Assembly: GCA_020634975.1 (NCBI GenBank)
Contig: JACKAQ010000001.1
Span: 868,001 to 932,000 of the forward strand
Reading direction: 5' to 3'
Source of the DNA: JACKAQ01 sp020634975 [NCBI: Calditrichia bacterium]
Lineage (GTDB): Bacteria > Calditrichota > Calditrichia > RBG-13-44-9
Length of the DNA: 64,000 nucleotides
The position numbers were made by a program, and so were the translations under genes. The notes beneath the pieces were generated by a model, which had not been told where the DNA came from, ran no database searches, and saw nothing but the letters and a program-made list of their open reading frames with translations. Below are positions 7,825 to 16,980 of this stretch, piece by piece; position 1 is the first letter of the stretch, and every line of letters begins with the position of its first letter.

Positions 7825-10023
7825 TTACAACTTCACCGATAACGATACCTGAAAATACTGTTTTTTCAACAAATAAAATTGATAACCACTATTATCCAGA
7901 ATATTGTAGCCGGAAGCCTGCAAATGCCATTGCATACCGCTCACCCGAAAGCGATAACCGGCTGCAATATCTACATCGTAAAATGCGGGTATTTCTTCCG
8001 AAATTAGCTCGTTGGTTTGGTTTCCGGCGGGCACAAGTCCGCTGCTTTTTCCTTCGCGGAACAGCGTGGTGTTTACATAAAATCCCCACGGTGACTGATA
8101 ATCCAACTGAACGCTGAACATATTTTCCGGTTTAAAGGGATAAAGCGAGAGATCCGAAATATCCAGCATCGTTGCTGTTGCCTGCAAACTCATCCGTTTC
8201 AGCAATCCGTTGAATTTGAGGGATGTCTCGAAACCGTTGGTCTCGTTGCGCCCGATCTGCGATAGCACCCGGGACGGATCGCTCGGCAACTGGATCAGCT
8301 TGTTCACAATTGTGCTGCGAAAAACGGACATCGCCACTTCGTAACCGGAATACATCCGCCCCTGAACATCGCGTTTCAGGCTAAAACCCATCTCTCCGGC
8401 GTTGTTCACTTCCGGTTCCAGCCGATTGAGTGTGGAATCTCCGGCGTCAATTTCCTGTAACTGGAGATATGCGTTATCCGCCAGCGAGTGAAAGCGGACG
8501 TTTTTGCCGTAGCTCAAATAGGGTGTCAGCACATAATTGGGTTTCTCAAATTCAATCTGAATACCGATTGTCGGCGAAACAAAATGTTCACCGGTGGTAA
8601 TGTAATCATCGCGTAAGCCAAAATGGGTCTTCCAGGTGATGTCCGGGCGATTGTTAAATTGGTTGCTAAACCCTGCCACACCGGCAAAACTGAATCTGTT
8701 TTCATACAGTAAAGCACCATAATACAATGGGTTAGCACGTCTGGCGTCGCGGAATTCGATATCCACTTCATCGTGATAATATTCCGCCAACAACTGGAAC
8801 TCATTTTTATCGGCGGTATATTTTTTGGCAGCGCGGAAATTCAACCGCCGGGTTTGATAAATATCCTCGTAGGTATTTTGAACTTGTGTTTGCAATCGCT
8901 CGATGTCGTCTTTTCCGATTTGGTAATTCAACATCAAATCGAGATCTTCCGCACCGAGCAATGTTCCGCGATAGGATCCGGCTACGATGAGATTTTGCCG
9001 CAAATTCTGCCAGGACGGCTTTTGGTAATCCAGAACATATCCGAAAACGCGGGCGCTCAACTGCCCTTCAGATAAATAATAATCCATACGTAAGTTGTGG
9101 TTTTGTTTGAAGATATCAACCTGCGCATTTTCGGTTTTTGTGGAATCCAACACCTCGCCGGGAAAAAATTCGATGCCCGGCTTGTTGCTGTTTACCTGCC
9201 CAAAATAGTTGAGCACAAAATTCCGGGAAAGCGGCACGTTCACTTCGCCAATGTAATATTGGCTGTTGAAACTGCCCTGTTTCGTTTTGAGATACACTTC
9301 CCGGTCGAGTTTTTTACGGGTGTGAATATTGACCACGCCGCCGAACGCACCGTTGCCCAGCAGCGTCATGTTCGAGCCTTTGAGCACCTCCAGCGATTCG
9401 ATGCTCTCCACCGGGATGATCGATAAATCGGCGGCATCGCTGACACCGAGATTGTTAATGAGCACGCCGTCGATATAAACGTTTACTTCGCTGGCATCGC
9501 TGCCGCGAATCTGGATGCGCCGCCCGTTCAAATCATTCCCTTCGATGCGCACTGCCGGAATATTTTTGAAAATATCGCCAATTTCGCTGCTGCCGCGCGA
9601 TTCAATTTCTTCGAATGAAATTTCGCTCCGAGCGTGGGGAATTTCCTGTCGGGAAATATCTGAGCGAAAGTCGCGCACCGTCACCGAATCCGATACGGAA
9701 AGATTGCCCGGCTGCAATTCAATTCGGCTGCGATTGGGAAATGTCGACAACCTGCTCACATACGTTTCGAATCCCAAAAAGCTGACCATCAGCGTATCGC
9801 TGAGCGCATTTTCCGCCACTTCCAGCCGAAAAAAACCGTCATCATCCGTTGTTGTTCCAACTTTCGCCAGCTTCAGATACACATCCGCACCTTTCAGCGG
9901 ATTGAGCGATCGCGCATCAACCACAATACCGGAAATCACTTGTTGCGCCATTGCACTACCAGCGATCAAAAAAAGGCAAAGGATTGCAAAAAAAAATTTT
10001 TCAACATAGGAGCGGATTTTCAT
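7825..10023 (-). CDS. TonB-dependent outer-membrane receptor
   Basis: A 732-residue receptor for energy-dependent import across the outer membrane. After a signal peptide (cleaved after AMA, near residue 26), residues 29-105 form a carboxypeptidase-regulatory-like beta domain (GIVVDARSLNPLKGADVYLK). The plug domain (about 120-235) includes GDIFKNIPAVRIEG, RIQIRGSDASEVNVYIDG and ESIESLEVLKGSN. A 22-strand-type barrel extends to the C-terminus, which ends in a beta strand (YFQVSLSVKL). The size fits siderophore or vitamin receptors, but no ligand can be inferred. It follows the putative lipoprotein gene by 31 bases and is coupled to the five-cysteine protein. Confidence 0.93.
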   Translation of the reverse strand: MKIRSYVEKFFFAILCLFLIAGSAMAQQVISGIVVDARSLNPLKGADVYLKLAKVGTTTDDDGFFRLEVAENALSDTLMVSFLGFETYVSRLSTFPNRSRIELQPGNLSVSDSVTVRDFRSDISRQEIPHARSEISFEEIESRGSSEIGDIFKNIPAVRIEGNDLNGRRIQIRGSDASEVNVYIDGVLINNLGVSDAADLSIIPVESIESLEVLKGSNMTLLGNGAFGGVVNIHTRKKLDREVYLKTKQGSFNSQYYIGEVNVPLSRNFVLNYFGQVNSNKPGIEFFPGEVLDSTKTENAQVDIFKQNHNLRMDYYLSEGQLSARVFGYVLDYQKPSWQNLRQNLIVAGSYRGTLLGAEDLDLMLNYQIGKDDIERLQTQVQNTYEDIYQTRRLNFRAAKKYTADKNEFQLLAEYYHDEVDIEFRDARRANPLYYGALLYENRFSFAGVAGFSNQFNNRPDITWKTHFGLRDDYITTGEHFVSPTIGIQIEFEKPNYVLTPYLSYGKNVRFHSLADNAYLQLQEIDAGDSTLNRLEPEVNNAGEMGFSLKRDVQGRMYSGYEVAMSVFRSTIVNKLIQLPSDPSRVLSQIGRNETNGFETSLKFNGLLKRMSLQATATMLDISDLSLYPFKPENMFSVQLDYQSPWGFYVNTTLFREGKSSGLVPAGNQTNELISEEIPAFYDVDIAAGYRFRVSGMQWHLQASGYNILDNSGYQFYLLKKQYFQVSLSVKL

Positions 10024-10054
10024 AAATCTCTCATTTTTAATAATTTAGATCGGT

Positions 10055-10729
10055 TCAATAGCCAAAAATACGGGTTTCGGTGAAATCATCTTTATCCGTC
10101 GCGCGGATGCTGTAATTGGTGCGCAGCAACCCGCTGGAATCTACGGTATCGGGAAAATGGGTTTGAAAAAGTGCGGAAAAATCATCCAGAATATCAATTC
10201 TGTTCATCAAAAAAGCAACGTTCGAAAGCACACGAAGGCTGTCATCCCAGTATGTGCCGATTGCAAAAACGCTATCGATATTTGCAGCCCCCTGATAATC
10301 AAAAATTTCTGCGACGACAATTGAATCCGCAATACTGCTGCTCAAAATAATCGGGGCGCCATACACCAGCTTTGCGTTCAGCGTGTTATTTTCAGGAAAA
10401 ACAACCAGTTGCGTATCCAGTGTAAAATATTGCCGGGCGGAAATTCGCACTGTTGCAGGTCGGCTGAGCCGGTCGTCTTCGCCAATTTCGTATGGAATGG
10501 TGTAGCGCCCGTCGCGGGTGGTTGAAATTACCCGCCCCTGCATTTGGATGGTTGCCCGGTGGATCGGCTCTCCGGTGAAAACATTGCTGATTTGTCCGGT
10601 AACGATGGCATCGTTTGGCACCTGTTCGGCCTGATAGTTAAATCCGGTTAACCGGTCGGCGTCGCAGCGCCATAACAGAAATATCGCGGAAAACAGCAAA
10701 CCCCAAAAACGCCGGTTTTTAATTGCCAT
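10055..10729 (-). CDS. Putative envelope protein with carboxypeptidase-regulatory-like domain
   Basis: A 224-residue exported protein. A basic N-terminus (MAIKNRRFW) and hydrophobic segment end in LLWRCDAD. The Cys24-like position suggests a lipoprotein, but LWRC is not a canonical lipobox. Residues 42-120 resemble a carboxypeptidase-regulatory/transthyretin-like domain (VTGQISNVFTGEPIHRATIQ, then DGRYTIPY). The C-terminal half is unassigned. It is the first gene of a probable three-gene unit with the TonB receptor and zinc-ribbon protein, so it may be a surface accessory of that receptor. No strong ribosome-binding site is evident. Confidence 0.7.
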   Translation of the reverse strand: MAIKNRRFWGLLFSAIFLLWRCDADRLTGFNYQAEQVPNDAIVTGQISNVFTGEPIHRATIQMQGRVISTTRDGRYTIPYEIGEDDRLSRPATVRISARQYFTLDTQLVVFPENNTLNAKLVYGAPIILSSSIADSIVVAEIFDYQGAANIDSVFAIGTYWDDSLRVLSNVAFLMNRIDILDDFSALFQTHFPDTVDSSGLLRTNYSIRATDKDDFTETRIFGY

Positions 10730-10836
10730 AAATTGCCTTAATTGCCTGATTTAATTCGAATCCGGGTAATTTAGCGGTTTTCAGGGAGGAAAACAATGCC
10801 ACGATCGGGTTAAATTCGCAGCGTTGGGAACGTGTT

Positions 10837-11490
10837 TCAGCGGACCATCGGAACAAATCGTACGGGGATTTTCCGGGAAATGTTCAGTTTTTTTTCACCG
10901 CGGGTGATCAGGAAAAGCCGTTGCATCATTCCGCCAACCGGAATGATCATCCGCCCGCCGATGCGCAATTGGTGAATTAAATCATGCGGAATTTTTTTGG
11001 GCGCTGCGGAAACAATAATTGCATCAAACGGCGCGGCTTCCGGCCAGCCTTCGTAGCCGTTGCCAACCCGCAAACGGACGTTGGCTAAACCCATATTTTC
11101 CATAATCTTATCGGCACGCTCCGACAACTCCGGAACGATTTCGATCGAATACACTTCGCTGATTATTTTTGCCAGAATTGCTGTTTCGTAGCCGGAACCG
11201 GTGCCGATTTCCAGCACGCGCTCCGATTGTTTCAGCGAAAGCAAACCAACCATGTATGCAACAATAAACGGTTGCGAAATGGTTTGGTCCCAACCGATAG
11301 GAAGTGGCTTATCGTCGTAGGATTCGTCAATGCGTTCTTCGGGAACAAAAAGGTGGCGCGGCACATCGAGAAACGCCTGCAGCACCCGTGCATCGGAAAT
11401 ACCGCGTTTCATTAAATGCTCGTCAACCATTTGCCGGCGCAGTTTTTGCCAAAGTTGTTCCCGGTTTCCACCGGTTTCCGGTGAAGTCAT
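10837..11490 (-). CDS. pcm: Protein-L-isoaspartate O-methyltransferase
   Basis: A 217-residue SAM-dependent enzyme that methylates L-isoaspartyl residues formed by protein ageing and starts their repair. The SAM-binding motif I is VLEIGTGSGYETAIL. The family region DVPRHLFVPE and the substrate-loop sequence IGWDQTISQPFIVAYM are both present, as is the later motif DAIIVSAAPKKIP. Length is normal for the bacterial enzyme. AAGGA precedes the ATG. It lies in a run of minus-strand genes with the HDAC-fold gene upstream, 73 bases away. Confidence 0.96.
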   Translation of the reverse strand: MTSPETGGNREQLWQKLRRQMVDEHLMKRGISDARVLQAFLDVPRHLFVPEERIDESYDDKPLPIGWDQTISQPFIVAYMVGLLSLKQSERVLEIGTGSGYETAILAKIISEVYSIEIVPELSERADKIMENMGLANVRLRVGNGYEGWPEAAPFDAIIVSAAPKKIPHDLIHQLRIGGRMIIPVGGMMQRLFLITRGEKKLNISRKIPVRFVPMVR

Positions 11491-11563
11491 GCAAAATCCT
11501 TTGCTTTGCCGGTCGCAAAAAATGTTGGCAAATGAGACGATAACAACACGTAAGTTGCTGATT

Positions 11564-12523
11564 TTACTCTGTTTCTACCAATGCCTCCAGATGTGCCAAC
11601 AAACTTGCGGCCAGGTTTTCGTGATGATAGCCGCCTTCCAAAACGGATAATATTTTACCGTCATTAATTTGTTTCATTTCTTCCCGCAACATCCGGGTCA
11701 TTTTGCGAAAACCTTCGGTGGAAACGCGCATTTGCGCCAGCGGGTCATCATCGTGGGCATCAAAACCGGCTGAGATGATCAGCAAATCCGGATGATACAA
11801 CCGCAATTCGGGAATAATCTGCTCGCTTAACACCCGCAGATATTCGTGATCACCGCAATCGGGCGGCAGCGGAATGTTGAGCGTGTATCCCTTTCCGAGC
11901 CCGCGACCACGTTCCTCCGCAGCGCCGATTCCCGGATACAACGGCCATTGGTGAATGCTGCAAAAATAAACATCGTGATTTTGATAAAAACTGTGGTGGG
12001 TGCCGTTGCCCTGATGCACATCCCAATCCAGAATGAAAACACGCTGCAGCGCGTAGCGATCAATGGCATATCGCGCGGCAATGGCAACATTGTTGAAGAG
12101 GCAAAATCCCATTGCTTCGGCATATTCGGCGTGATGCCCGGGCGGACGGATGGCGCAAAATACGCTATCTACTTTATTATTCATCAGATCGTCCACACCC
12201 GCAAGGCATGCACCGACGCCATATAAGGCAGCTTCGAACGATTTTTCGGTTACCAGTGTATCTCCGCCATCCAGAATTGCCGGCGCACGCAAACACGTTT
12301 CCTCAATGCTGTGGATATACGAGGGGCTGTGGTTGGTTTCGATCCATTTTAGCTCTGCTTTTTCCGGTGTTTTGTGCACAAGTTGATCCCAAATGCCGTG
12401 GCGTTGCAAATACTCGACGATAATACCCAGCCGTTCGGGGTTTTCCGGATGACGCAGCCCTTTTAAATGTTCCAAAAAAATCGGGTGGTAATAGAAGTGG
12501 AGATTTTTCCAGTTCAGATGCAT
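11564..12523 (-). CDS. Histone-deacetylase-fold amidohydrolase (AcuC/HDAC family)
   Basis: A 319-residue zinc-dependent deacetylase of the arginase/HDAC superfamily. The catalytic landmarks are intact: RPPGHHAEY (His130/His131), the metal ligands in DWDVHQGNGT (Asp168, His170) and AGFDAH (Asp255). The His-Pro-Glu-x-Pro-x-R start motif (HPENPERL) is typical. Bacterial members act on acetylpolyamines, acetyl-lysine proteins or other amides, and the sequence does not decide which. GAAGGGG lies upstream of the ATG. It stands between a GAF kinase and pcm, with no obvious acetyltransferase partner in the window. Confidence 0.93.
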   Translation of the reverse strand: MHLNWKNLHFYYHPIFLEHLKGLRHPENPERLGIIVEYLQRHGIWDQLVHKTPEKAELKWIETNHSPSYIHSIEETCLRAPAILDGGDTLVTEKSFEAALYGVGACLAGVDDLMNNKVDSVFCAIRPPGHHAEYAEAMGFCLFNNVAIAARYAIDRYALQRVFILDWDVHQGNGTHHSFYQNHDVYFCSIHQWPLYPGIGAAEERGRGLGKGYTLNIPLPPDCGDHEYLRVLSEQIIPELRLYHPDLLIISAGFDAHDDDPLAQMRVSTEGFRKMTRMLREEMKQINDGKILSVLEGGYHHENLAASLLAHLEALVETE

Positions 12524-12580
12524 GCAAATGCCCCTTCAAAAATAAGATTCGATGCGTTGCAAATCGTAAAAACCAGTTAT

Positions 12581-14344
12581 TCAATTTCTGGTGTAAATGG
12601 GTAATTTTACCCAAAATGTCGCGCCGGATTCCGGTTTGGAATCGATAACAATTCGTCCGTTGTGTTCATCGATAATTTTTTTAACGATGGCTAACCCCAA
12701 TCCGGTGCCGCTTTCTTTGCCGCTGGTTACAAATGAATCGAATAATCGATCCTGTATTTCGCCGGGAATTCCCGGTCCGCTATCGGTAAACTGGAACACG
12801 ACAGATTCATTTTCATCGTAAATGCGGAACATGAATTGCCCACCTTTTCCCATCGCTTCCAGTGCGTTTTTGGAAATATTGTAAAAAACCCGCAGTATTT
12901 TTTCTTCGTCAACATGCAGCAATTGCTGGCTTTCGACGAGAATGGACAGTTTTGTCCCGTTATCTTCGCACATTTTTTTCAGCCGCGTGCCAAAGCGTTT
13001 GACCAATTGCTGGGCGCTGTTTTTGCGCGGCAACAAATTGGTTTTACCTTTCGCGAAATCCAGCACTTCGGTGATCATGTTCATCGTTGCGCGAATTTCA
13101 TCGCGAATAATATCGGCAAATTCATTGCGCTCATCCGGCGTTGTGGTGTCGTCCTGCATCAGATCCACAAATCCGTTGATGGTGCTTACGGGGCTTCGAA
13201 TATCGTGCACAACGGTGCTGATCACCCGCCCGATTGCCGAAAGCCGTTCCCGTTTGATAATGCCATCCCGCAAATCGTGCAGTTCCCGAGCCCGGGATAT
13301 TTTTTGCGCGATCAGCTCCATTATTTTTCGTTCGTCCTGATAATCCTGTGCCTGCCCGACACCAACCGCAATCGCCACCAGCAATCCGGTGGATGCATCG
13401 GTTAGTTGAATATTTTTGAACAAATATTCATCGCCGGCATTTTGCGCGATTTCGGCAATGCTGAGATGTTGCCGTATTTCATCCCAAAAAGCGGACAATG
13501 CGTGGTAATCGGAAATATCTGGCAAAGCGGGGAGCTTATCCACTTGCGGCAACGTTTCCTGATAACTTTTGCCGGATTGATTGGCAGAACAAACAATCAG
13601 CTGCCCGTTATCCGGCACGATTGCAACCACCCATTCGGCGTTCAAATGTTCAACCGTTCGCTGAAGCACTTTCCGGTAAACCAACGGCAGGTCGTGCTCT
13701 ACGTTTAGCAATTGTTCAAATTCGTGGAGCAGATCGATCTCGCGCAATTTCTTCTCAACGCGTTGATACAACCGCGCGTTGCTGATCGAAATTGCCACCT
13801 GCGAAGCAAGTGCTTCCAGCAAGTCTTCGTCTTCATCCGTAAAAACACCGTCAATTTTATTGAGCACCTGAATAACGGCAATTATTTTACGTTCACCTTC
13901 CTGCGCGTTCGGATCCCATACCGGCATGCACAGCATGGAGCGGGTCCGGTATCCGGTGCGTTTATCTGTGATCGGGTCGAATCGTGGATCGTTGTAAGCA
14001 TCGGAAATATTAATCGCCTGACCGGTTTTCGCAACCGTTCCGGAAATTCCCCGGCCAATTTGCTGGCGAATTTCTTTTATTTCCGCTTTTAAGGCAACTT
14101 TTGCCCACAATTCCTGCTTTTCGGAATCGACGATATATAGCGTGCTGCGATCGGCACCCATCAACACCGTTATTTCCTGCATAATTAATCGCAGCAATTT
14201 ATCGATATTCAACGTCGAGCTGAGCGCTTTCCCGATCCGCTGGATGGAAAACAGCTCTTTCTCACGTTTTTTGAGCAACCATTTTAGCTGACGAATTTCA
14301 TCCTGCAGCAACTTTGGATCAGTTCCGGGGTTACCCATCTTCAC
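12581..14344 (-). CDS. Cytoplasmic GAF-domain sensor histidine kinase
   Basis: A 587-residue kinase without membrane segments. An N-terminal coiled coil (residues 10-40) leads into a GAF domain (about 45-190; GADRSTLYIVD, IGRGISGTVAKTG). A second, diverged GAF-like region spans about 205-350. The kinase core has the H-box VVHDIRSPVSTING (His380), N-box NISKNALEAMG, G1 DSGPGIP and G2 [11 protein letters not shown]. It presumably autophosphorylates in response to a cytosolic small molecule. No receiver domain or adjacent regulator is present. The STAS gene upstream is separated by a terminator. Start: GTG at 14344, 5 bases after AAGGA, or ATG at 14338. Confidence 0.92.
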   Translation of the reverse strand: MKMGNPGTDPKLLQDEIRQLKWLLKKREKELFSIQRIGKALSSTLNIDKLLRLIMQEITVLMGADRSTLYIVDSEKQELWAKVALKAEIKEIRQQIGRGISGTVAKTGQAINISDAYNDPRFDPITDKRTGYRTRSMLCMPVWDPNAQEGERKIIAVIQVLNKIDGVFTDEDEDLLEALASQVAISISNARLYQRVEKKLREIDLLHEFEQLLNVEHDLPLVYRKVLQRTVEHLNAEWVVAIVPDNGQLIVCSANQSGKSYQETLPQVDKLPALPDISDYHALSAFWDEIRQHLSIAEIAQNAGDEYLFKNIQLTDASTGLLVAIAVGVGQAQDYQDERKIMELIAQKISRARELHDLRDGIIKRERLSAIGRVISTVVHDIRSPVSTINGFVDLMQDDTTTPDERNEFADIIRDEIRATMNMITEVLDFAKGKTNLLPRKNSAQQLVKRFGTRLKKMCEDNGTKLSILVESQQLLHVDEEKILRVFYNISKNALEAMGKGGQFMFRIYDENESVVFQFTDSGPGIPGEIQDRLFDSFVTSGKESGTGLGLAIVKKIIDEHNGRIVIDSKPESGATFWVKLPIYTRN

Positions 14345-14377
14345 CTATTTCCTTATTTGGCGGGTCATTCAAACAAG

Positions 14378-14403
14378 AAAAGCTCCCGCTGTTGGGAGCT
14401 TTT
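14378..14403 (-). terminator. Rho-independent terminator (both orientations possible)
   Basis: AAAAGCTCCC (14378-14387) pairs with GGGAGCTTTT (14394-14403) around a six-base loop, with T-rich flanks on both strands. It lies after the STAS stop and before the GAF kinase, ending the lytic-transglycosylase/STAS operon. Confidence 0.85.
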
Positions 14404-14428
14404 TATTTTTTTTCACTAATTTTGATTG

Positions 14429-14785
14429 TTAAGCTCCTTTTGCGTCTTCCAGGAACTTGGCAACGGCCCGATCAGCATTTTCATACGTATCAAATATTTC
14501 GATCAATTTGGTGATCATTAAAACGCTTTTTACTTTTTCCGTAACGCTGGCTAATTTTAACTGGCTGTTGTTTTCCGTAATTGATGTCATACAGGACATC
14601 AGCGTTCCCAAACCGGAACTGTTCATCCATTTTACGCCTTTGATATCGATTACAAATTTTTTTAATCCGTCTGCCAAAAGGCTCTTCACTTTGTCATGCA
14701 GATCCTGAGATTCGGGTCCACCCATCATGTTTCCGCTAACAGTAATGACGGCAATGTCGCCCTGTATTTGTTCTTTAATTTTCAT
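14429..14785 (-). CDS. STAS-domain protein (anti-sigma-factor-antagonist type)
   Basis: A 118-residue single STAS domain, the fold of SpoIIAA and RsbV. These proteins bind anti-sigma kinases and are inactivated by serine phosphorylation. The phospho-acceptor loop is KWMNSSGLGTL; Ser56 aligns with the SpoIIAA acceptor, with Asn in place of the usual Asp before it. A strong GAGGAG ribosome-binding site precedes the ATG. It begins 17 bases after the MltD-type gene, so it is probably cotranscribed with the two lytic transglycosylases. No RsbW-type kinase or PP2C phosphatase occurs in the window. Regulation of sigma activity is the family expectation, not shown here. Confidence 0.9.
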   Translation of the reverse strand: MKIKEQIQGDIAVITVSGNMMGGPESQDLHDKVKSLLADGLKKFVIDIKGVKWMNSSGLGTLMSCMTSITENNSQLKLASVTEKVKSVLMITKLIEIFDTYENADRAVAKFLEDAKGA

Positions 14786-14802
14786 AGGCTCTCCTCTAAA
14801 GT

Positions 14803-16968
14803 CTATTGATAGATAACTGGCAACATTAATTTATCACCGGGAAACAACTGCTCTAATTTATTTAAATCGTTAAAATAAAGCAAAAGATTTACGGGAAACT
14901 TATATTTTTTGCGGGCGAGATTCCACAGATTATCACCGGACTGGATGGTGTGTTGAATCAACTCCACCCGGGCGGAATTCTGGAAATACTTCTGAATAAG
15001 CCCCATGTGATAGTTGAGTCGTTTTTGCAGAAATACGTCCGGCGATGTGGTTGAAAAATCCAGTTTAAGGCGCGCGCCGGTTTTCATATTACTGCTTCGC
15101 GATAACCCGTTCACGCGGCGAATGGTGCTGGCATTATTACCCAGCCATTCCGCAAAATGCCCGACCGTTTCCTGCGGATAAACAATTATTTCATCACCAT
15201 CCGGGCGAAGCCGGGTAACCAGCATTTGCTGAAGTTCGATGATGGATATCTCCCGGCCATCCACAACCAATTGCCAGCTAATCTCTGGTGTGCTTGCTTC
15301 AACATGGGCAACAACGGGGGGTGCTTTTGCTGGTTTTTTCGGCTCAACTTCAGCAATTTCAACAGGTTGAGGCTTCGGCTCTTCTGGGGATAATTCCCAC
15401 ATAAAATCGGGAAATTTTTGCTGAACAGGATTTTCTGCAACCTGCATTCGCGGTAAATCCAGCGGGTATTTTAGCGGCTGCCCATCCAATTTGGCGATCA
15501 GCGGCTCGGCTTCCGAAGCTGTCTGTTCCAATTTTTCAGCAACAGGTTCAACAATTTCCACCGGTGCGGACGGGTTAATTTCTGCCACCAAAACCGGTTC
15601 TTCAACAATTTCAACAGGCGAATCGTTGAGTGCCAGTAACCAGTTCATCGTTTCCGGATTTTCGGCGTAAACATCTGTTTTGTCAGGAGATATCACACCA
15701 ATTTGCATATTGCGGATATTTTTCTGCACCTTTGCCCGACGCGCGTAAATTTCCTGCAATTGGCGAATGGCGATGCTGTTGCTTTTGGGCAAAAGCTGCG
15801 CAAGCTTGATTTCACCGATTACTTCATCCGATGCACCAAGTGATGCCAAAATATCCCGTGCGCTGCTTTCCAGTGGCAACCGAAGGGTATATTTGGCAGG
15901 AATATATGTTTGTCCTTTCCAGACACTCCGGTTAAATCCGGGATTTAGCCGTTCCATTTCTGTTTTATCCAACTCAAACTGATCGACAAATCGCGCCAGA
16001 TTCAGGTTTTTGGGCAACTCGATTTCCTGAAATTCAAGCACCGGGTCTTTCGCTGCGTTGGGGAAATAGTGATCGAGGCTGTCGCAAATTTCCACAACTG
16101 CCAGCACTTCGGGGTAAAAATTTTTCGATGCAAAACCAAAGCTGCGCCGCAAATATTTCTCGCGAATGGTCAAATAATCGCCATGCAGCCGTTTGGCTTT
16201 TTGCATGCTACCCAAACCGTGATTGTATGCGGTTATCGCCAACGCCCAATCATCCAGTAATCGGTAGTTAAATTTGAGTAATTTCGCGGCTGCTCGGGTA
16301 GCAACGAGCGGGTCAAACCGTTCGTCTTTTATCCGGTTAACTTTCATGTATTGACGCCCGGTACTGCGCATAAATTGCCACATTCCCGATGCACCCACAT
16401 GCGATCGCGCATCCGGGTTAAAGGATGATTCCACATGCGGCAGATAGATCAGTTCCCGCGGCAATTCGTATTCCTGAAACACTTTTTCGATATATGGCAA
16501 ATAGGTGAACATCCGCTGAACGCCCGCCAAAAAATTCTCCCGGATGCCGCGTTGCGCCCGGATATTTTTTGATGCATTCAGAAATTTATCGGGATCCGTA
16601 TTCTTTAAAAACAGCATATAAACGGTGTTTTCCCAATACGTCAGGTTCGCTACATCAAATTGTTTGTTGTGAAAACGGAGCAACAATTCTTCAACTTCTT
16701 TACGGGCTTCTTTCAGCTTGTTATCTTCTTCCCGTTCGGTCAGCGATGTATCGAGCGTGATGGTTTTATACACCAGGCTGAGATCATCCACATCGTGAAT
16801 GACAAATTGGTTTTTCGCCACTTTCGCAAACACATTCTTCCAGAAACGCACTTCGGTATCGAGCGCTTCCCGGTGCGGGAGGTGGTTTTGATAAATTTCT
16901 TCGCCGGCGGCGATTGAAATACCGGCAAAGCACAATAAAAACCCCATCATGTAAACAGCTTTTTTGAT
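14803..16968 (-). CDS. MltD-type membrane-bound lytic transglycosylase with LysM repeats
   Basis: A roughly 720-residue murein hydrolase cleaving glycan strands to 1,6-anhydro products. Counting from the ATG at 16950, the GH23 domain spans about residues 150-330, with catalytic Glu174 in PHVESSFNPDARSHVGASG. A long Pro/Glu-rich linker follows. Two LysM-type modules lie near the C-terminus (around 595-640, 670-715). The start is unusual. The ATG at 16950 lacks a ribosome-binding site and a basic n-region. An in-frame ATC at 16968 lies 7 bases after AGAGGAG and adds xKKAVY, completing a normal signal peptide. I annotate that start; a rare start codon or a base error (ATG to ATC) could explain it. 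It follows the Slt gene closely. Confidence 0.9.
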   Translation of the reverse strand: MKKAVYMMGFLLCFAGISIAAGEEIYQNHLPHREALDTEVRFWKNVFAKVAKNQFVIHDVDDLSLVYKTITLDTSLTEREEDNKLKEARKEVEELLLRFHNKQFDVANLTYWENTVYMLFLKNTDPDKFLNASKNIRAQRGIRENFLAGVQRMFTYLPYIEKVFQEYELPRELIYLPHVESSFNPDARSHVGASGMWQFMRSTGRQYMKVNRIKDERFDPLVATRAAAKLLKFNYRLLDDWALAITAYNHGLGSMQKAKRLHGDYLTIREKYLRRSFGFASKNFYPEVLAVVEICDSLDHYFPNAAKDPVLEFQEIELPKNLNLARFVDQFELDKTEMERLNPGFNRSVWKGQTYIPAKYTLRLPLESSARDILASLGASDEVIGEIKLAQLLPKSNSIAIRQLQEIYARRAKVQKNIRNMQIGVISPDKTDVYAENPETMNWLLALNDSPVEIVEEPVLVAEINPSAPVEIVEPVAEKLEQTASEAEPLIAKLDGQPLKYPLDLPRMQVAENPVQQKFPDFMWELSPEEPKPQPVEIAEVEPKKPAKAPPVVAHVEASTPEISWQLVVDGREISIIELQQMLVTRLRPDGDEIIVYPQETVGHFAEWLGNNASTIRRVNGLSRSSNMKTGARLKLDFSTTSPDVFLQKRLNYHMGLIQKYFQNSARVELIQHTIQSGDNLWNLARKKYKFPVNLLLYFNDLNKLEQLFPGDKLMLPVIYQ

Positions 16969-16980
16969 GGCAGAACTCCT

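Noticed and set aside
10055-10729. Certain lipoprotein assignment
   Set aside because: The cysteine follows LWR, not a canonical lipobox, so it is left as putative.
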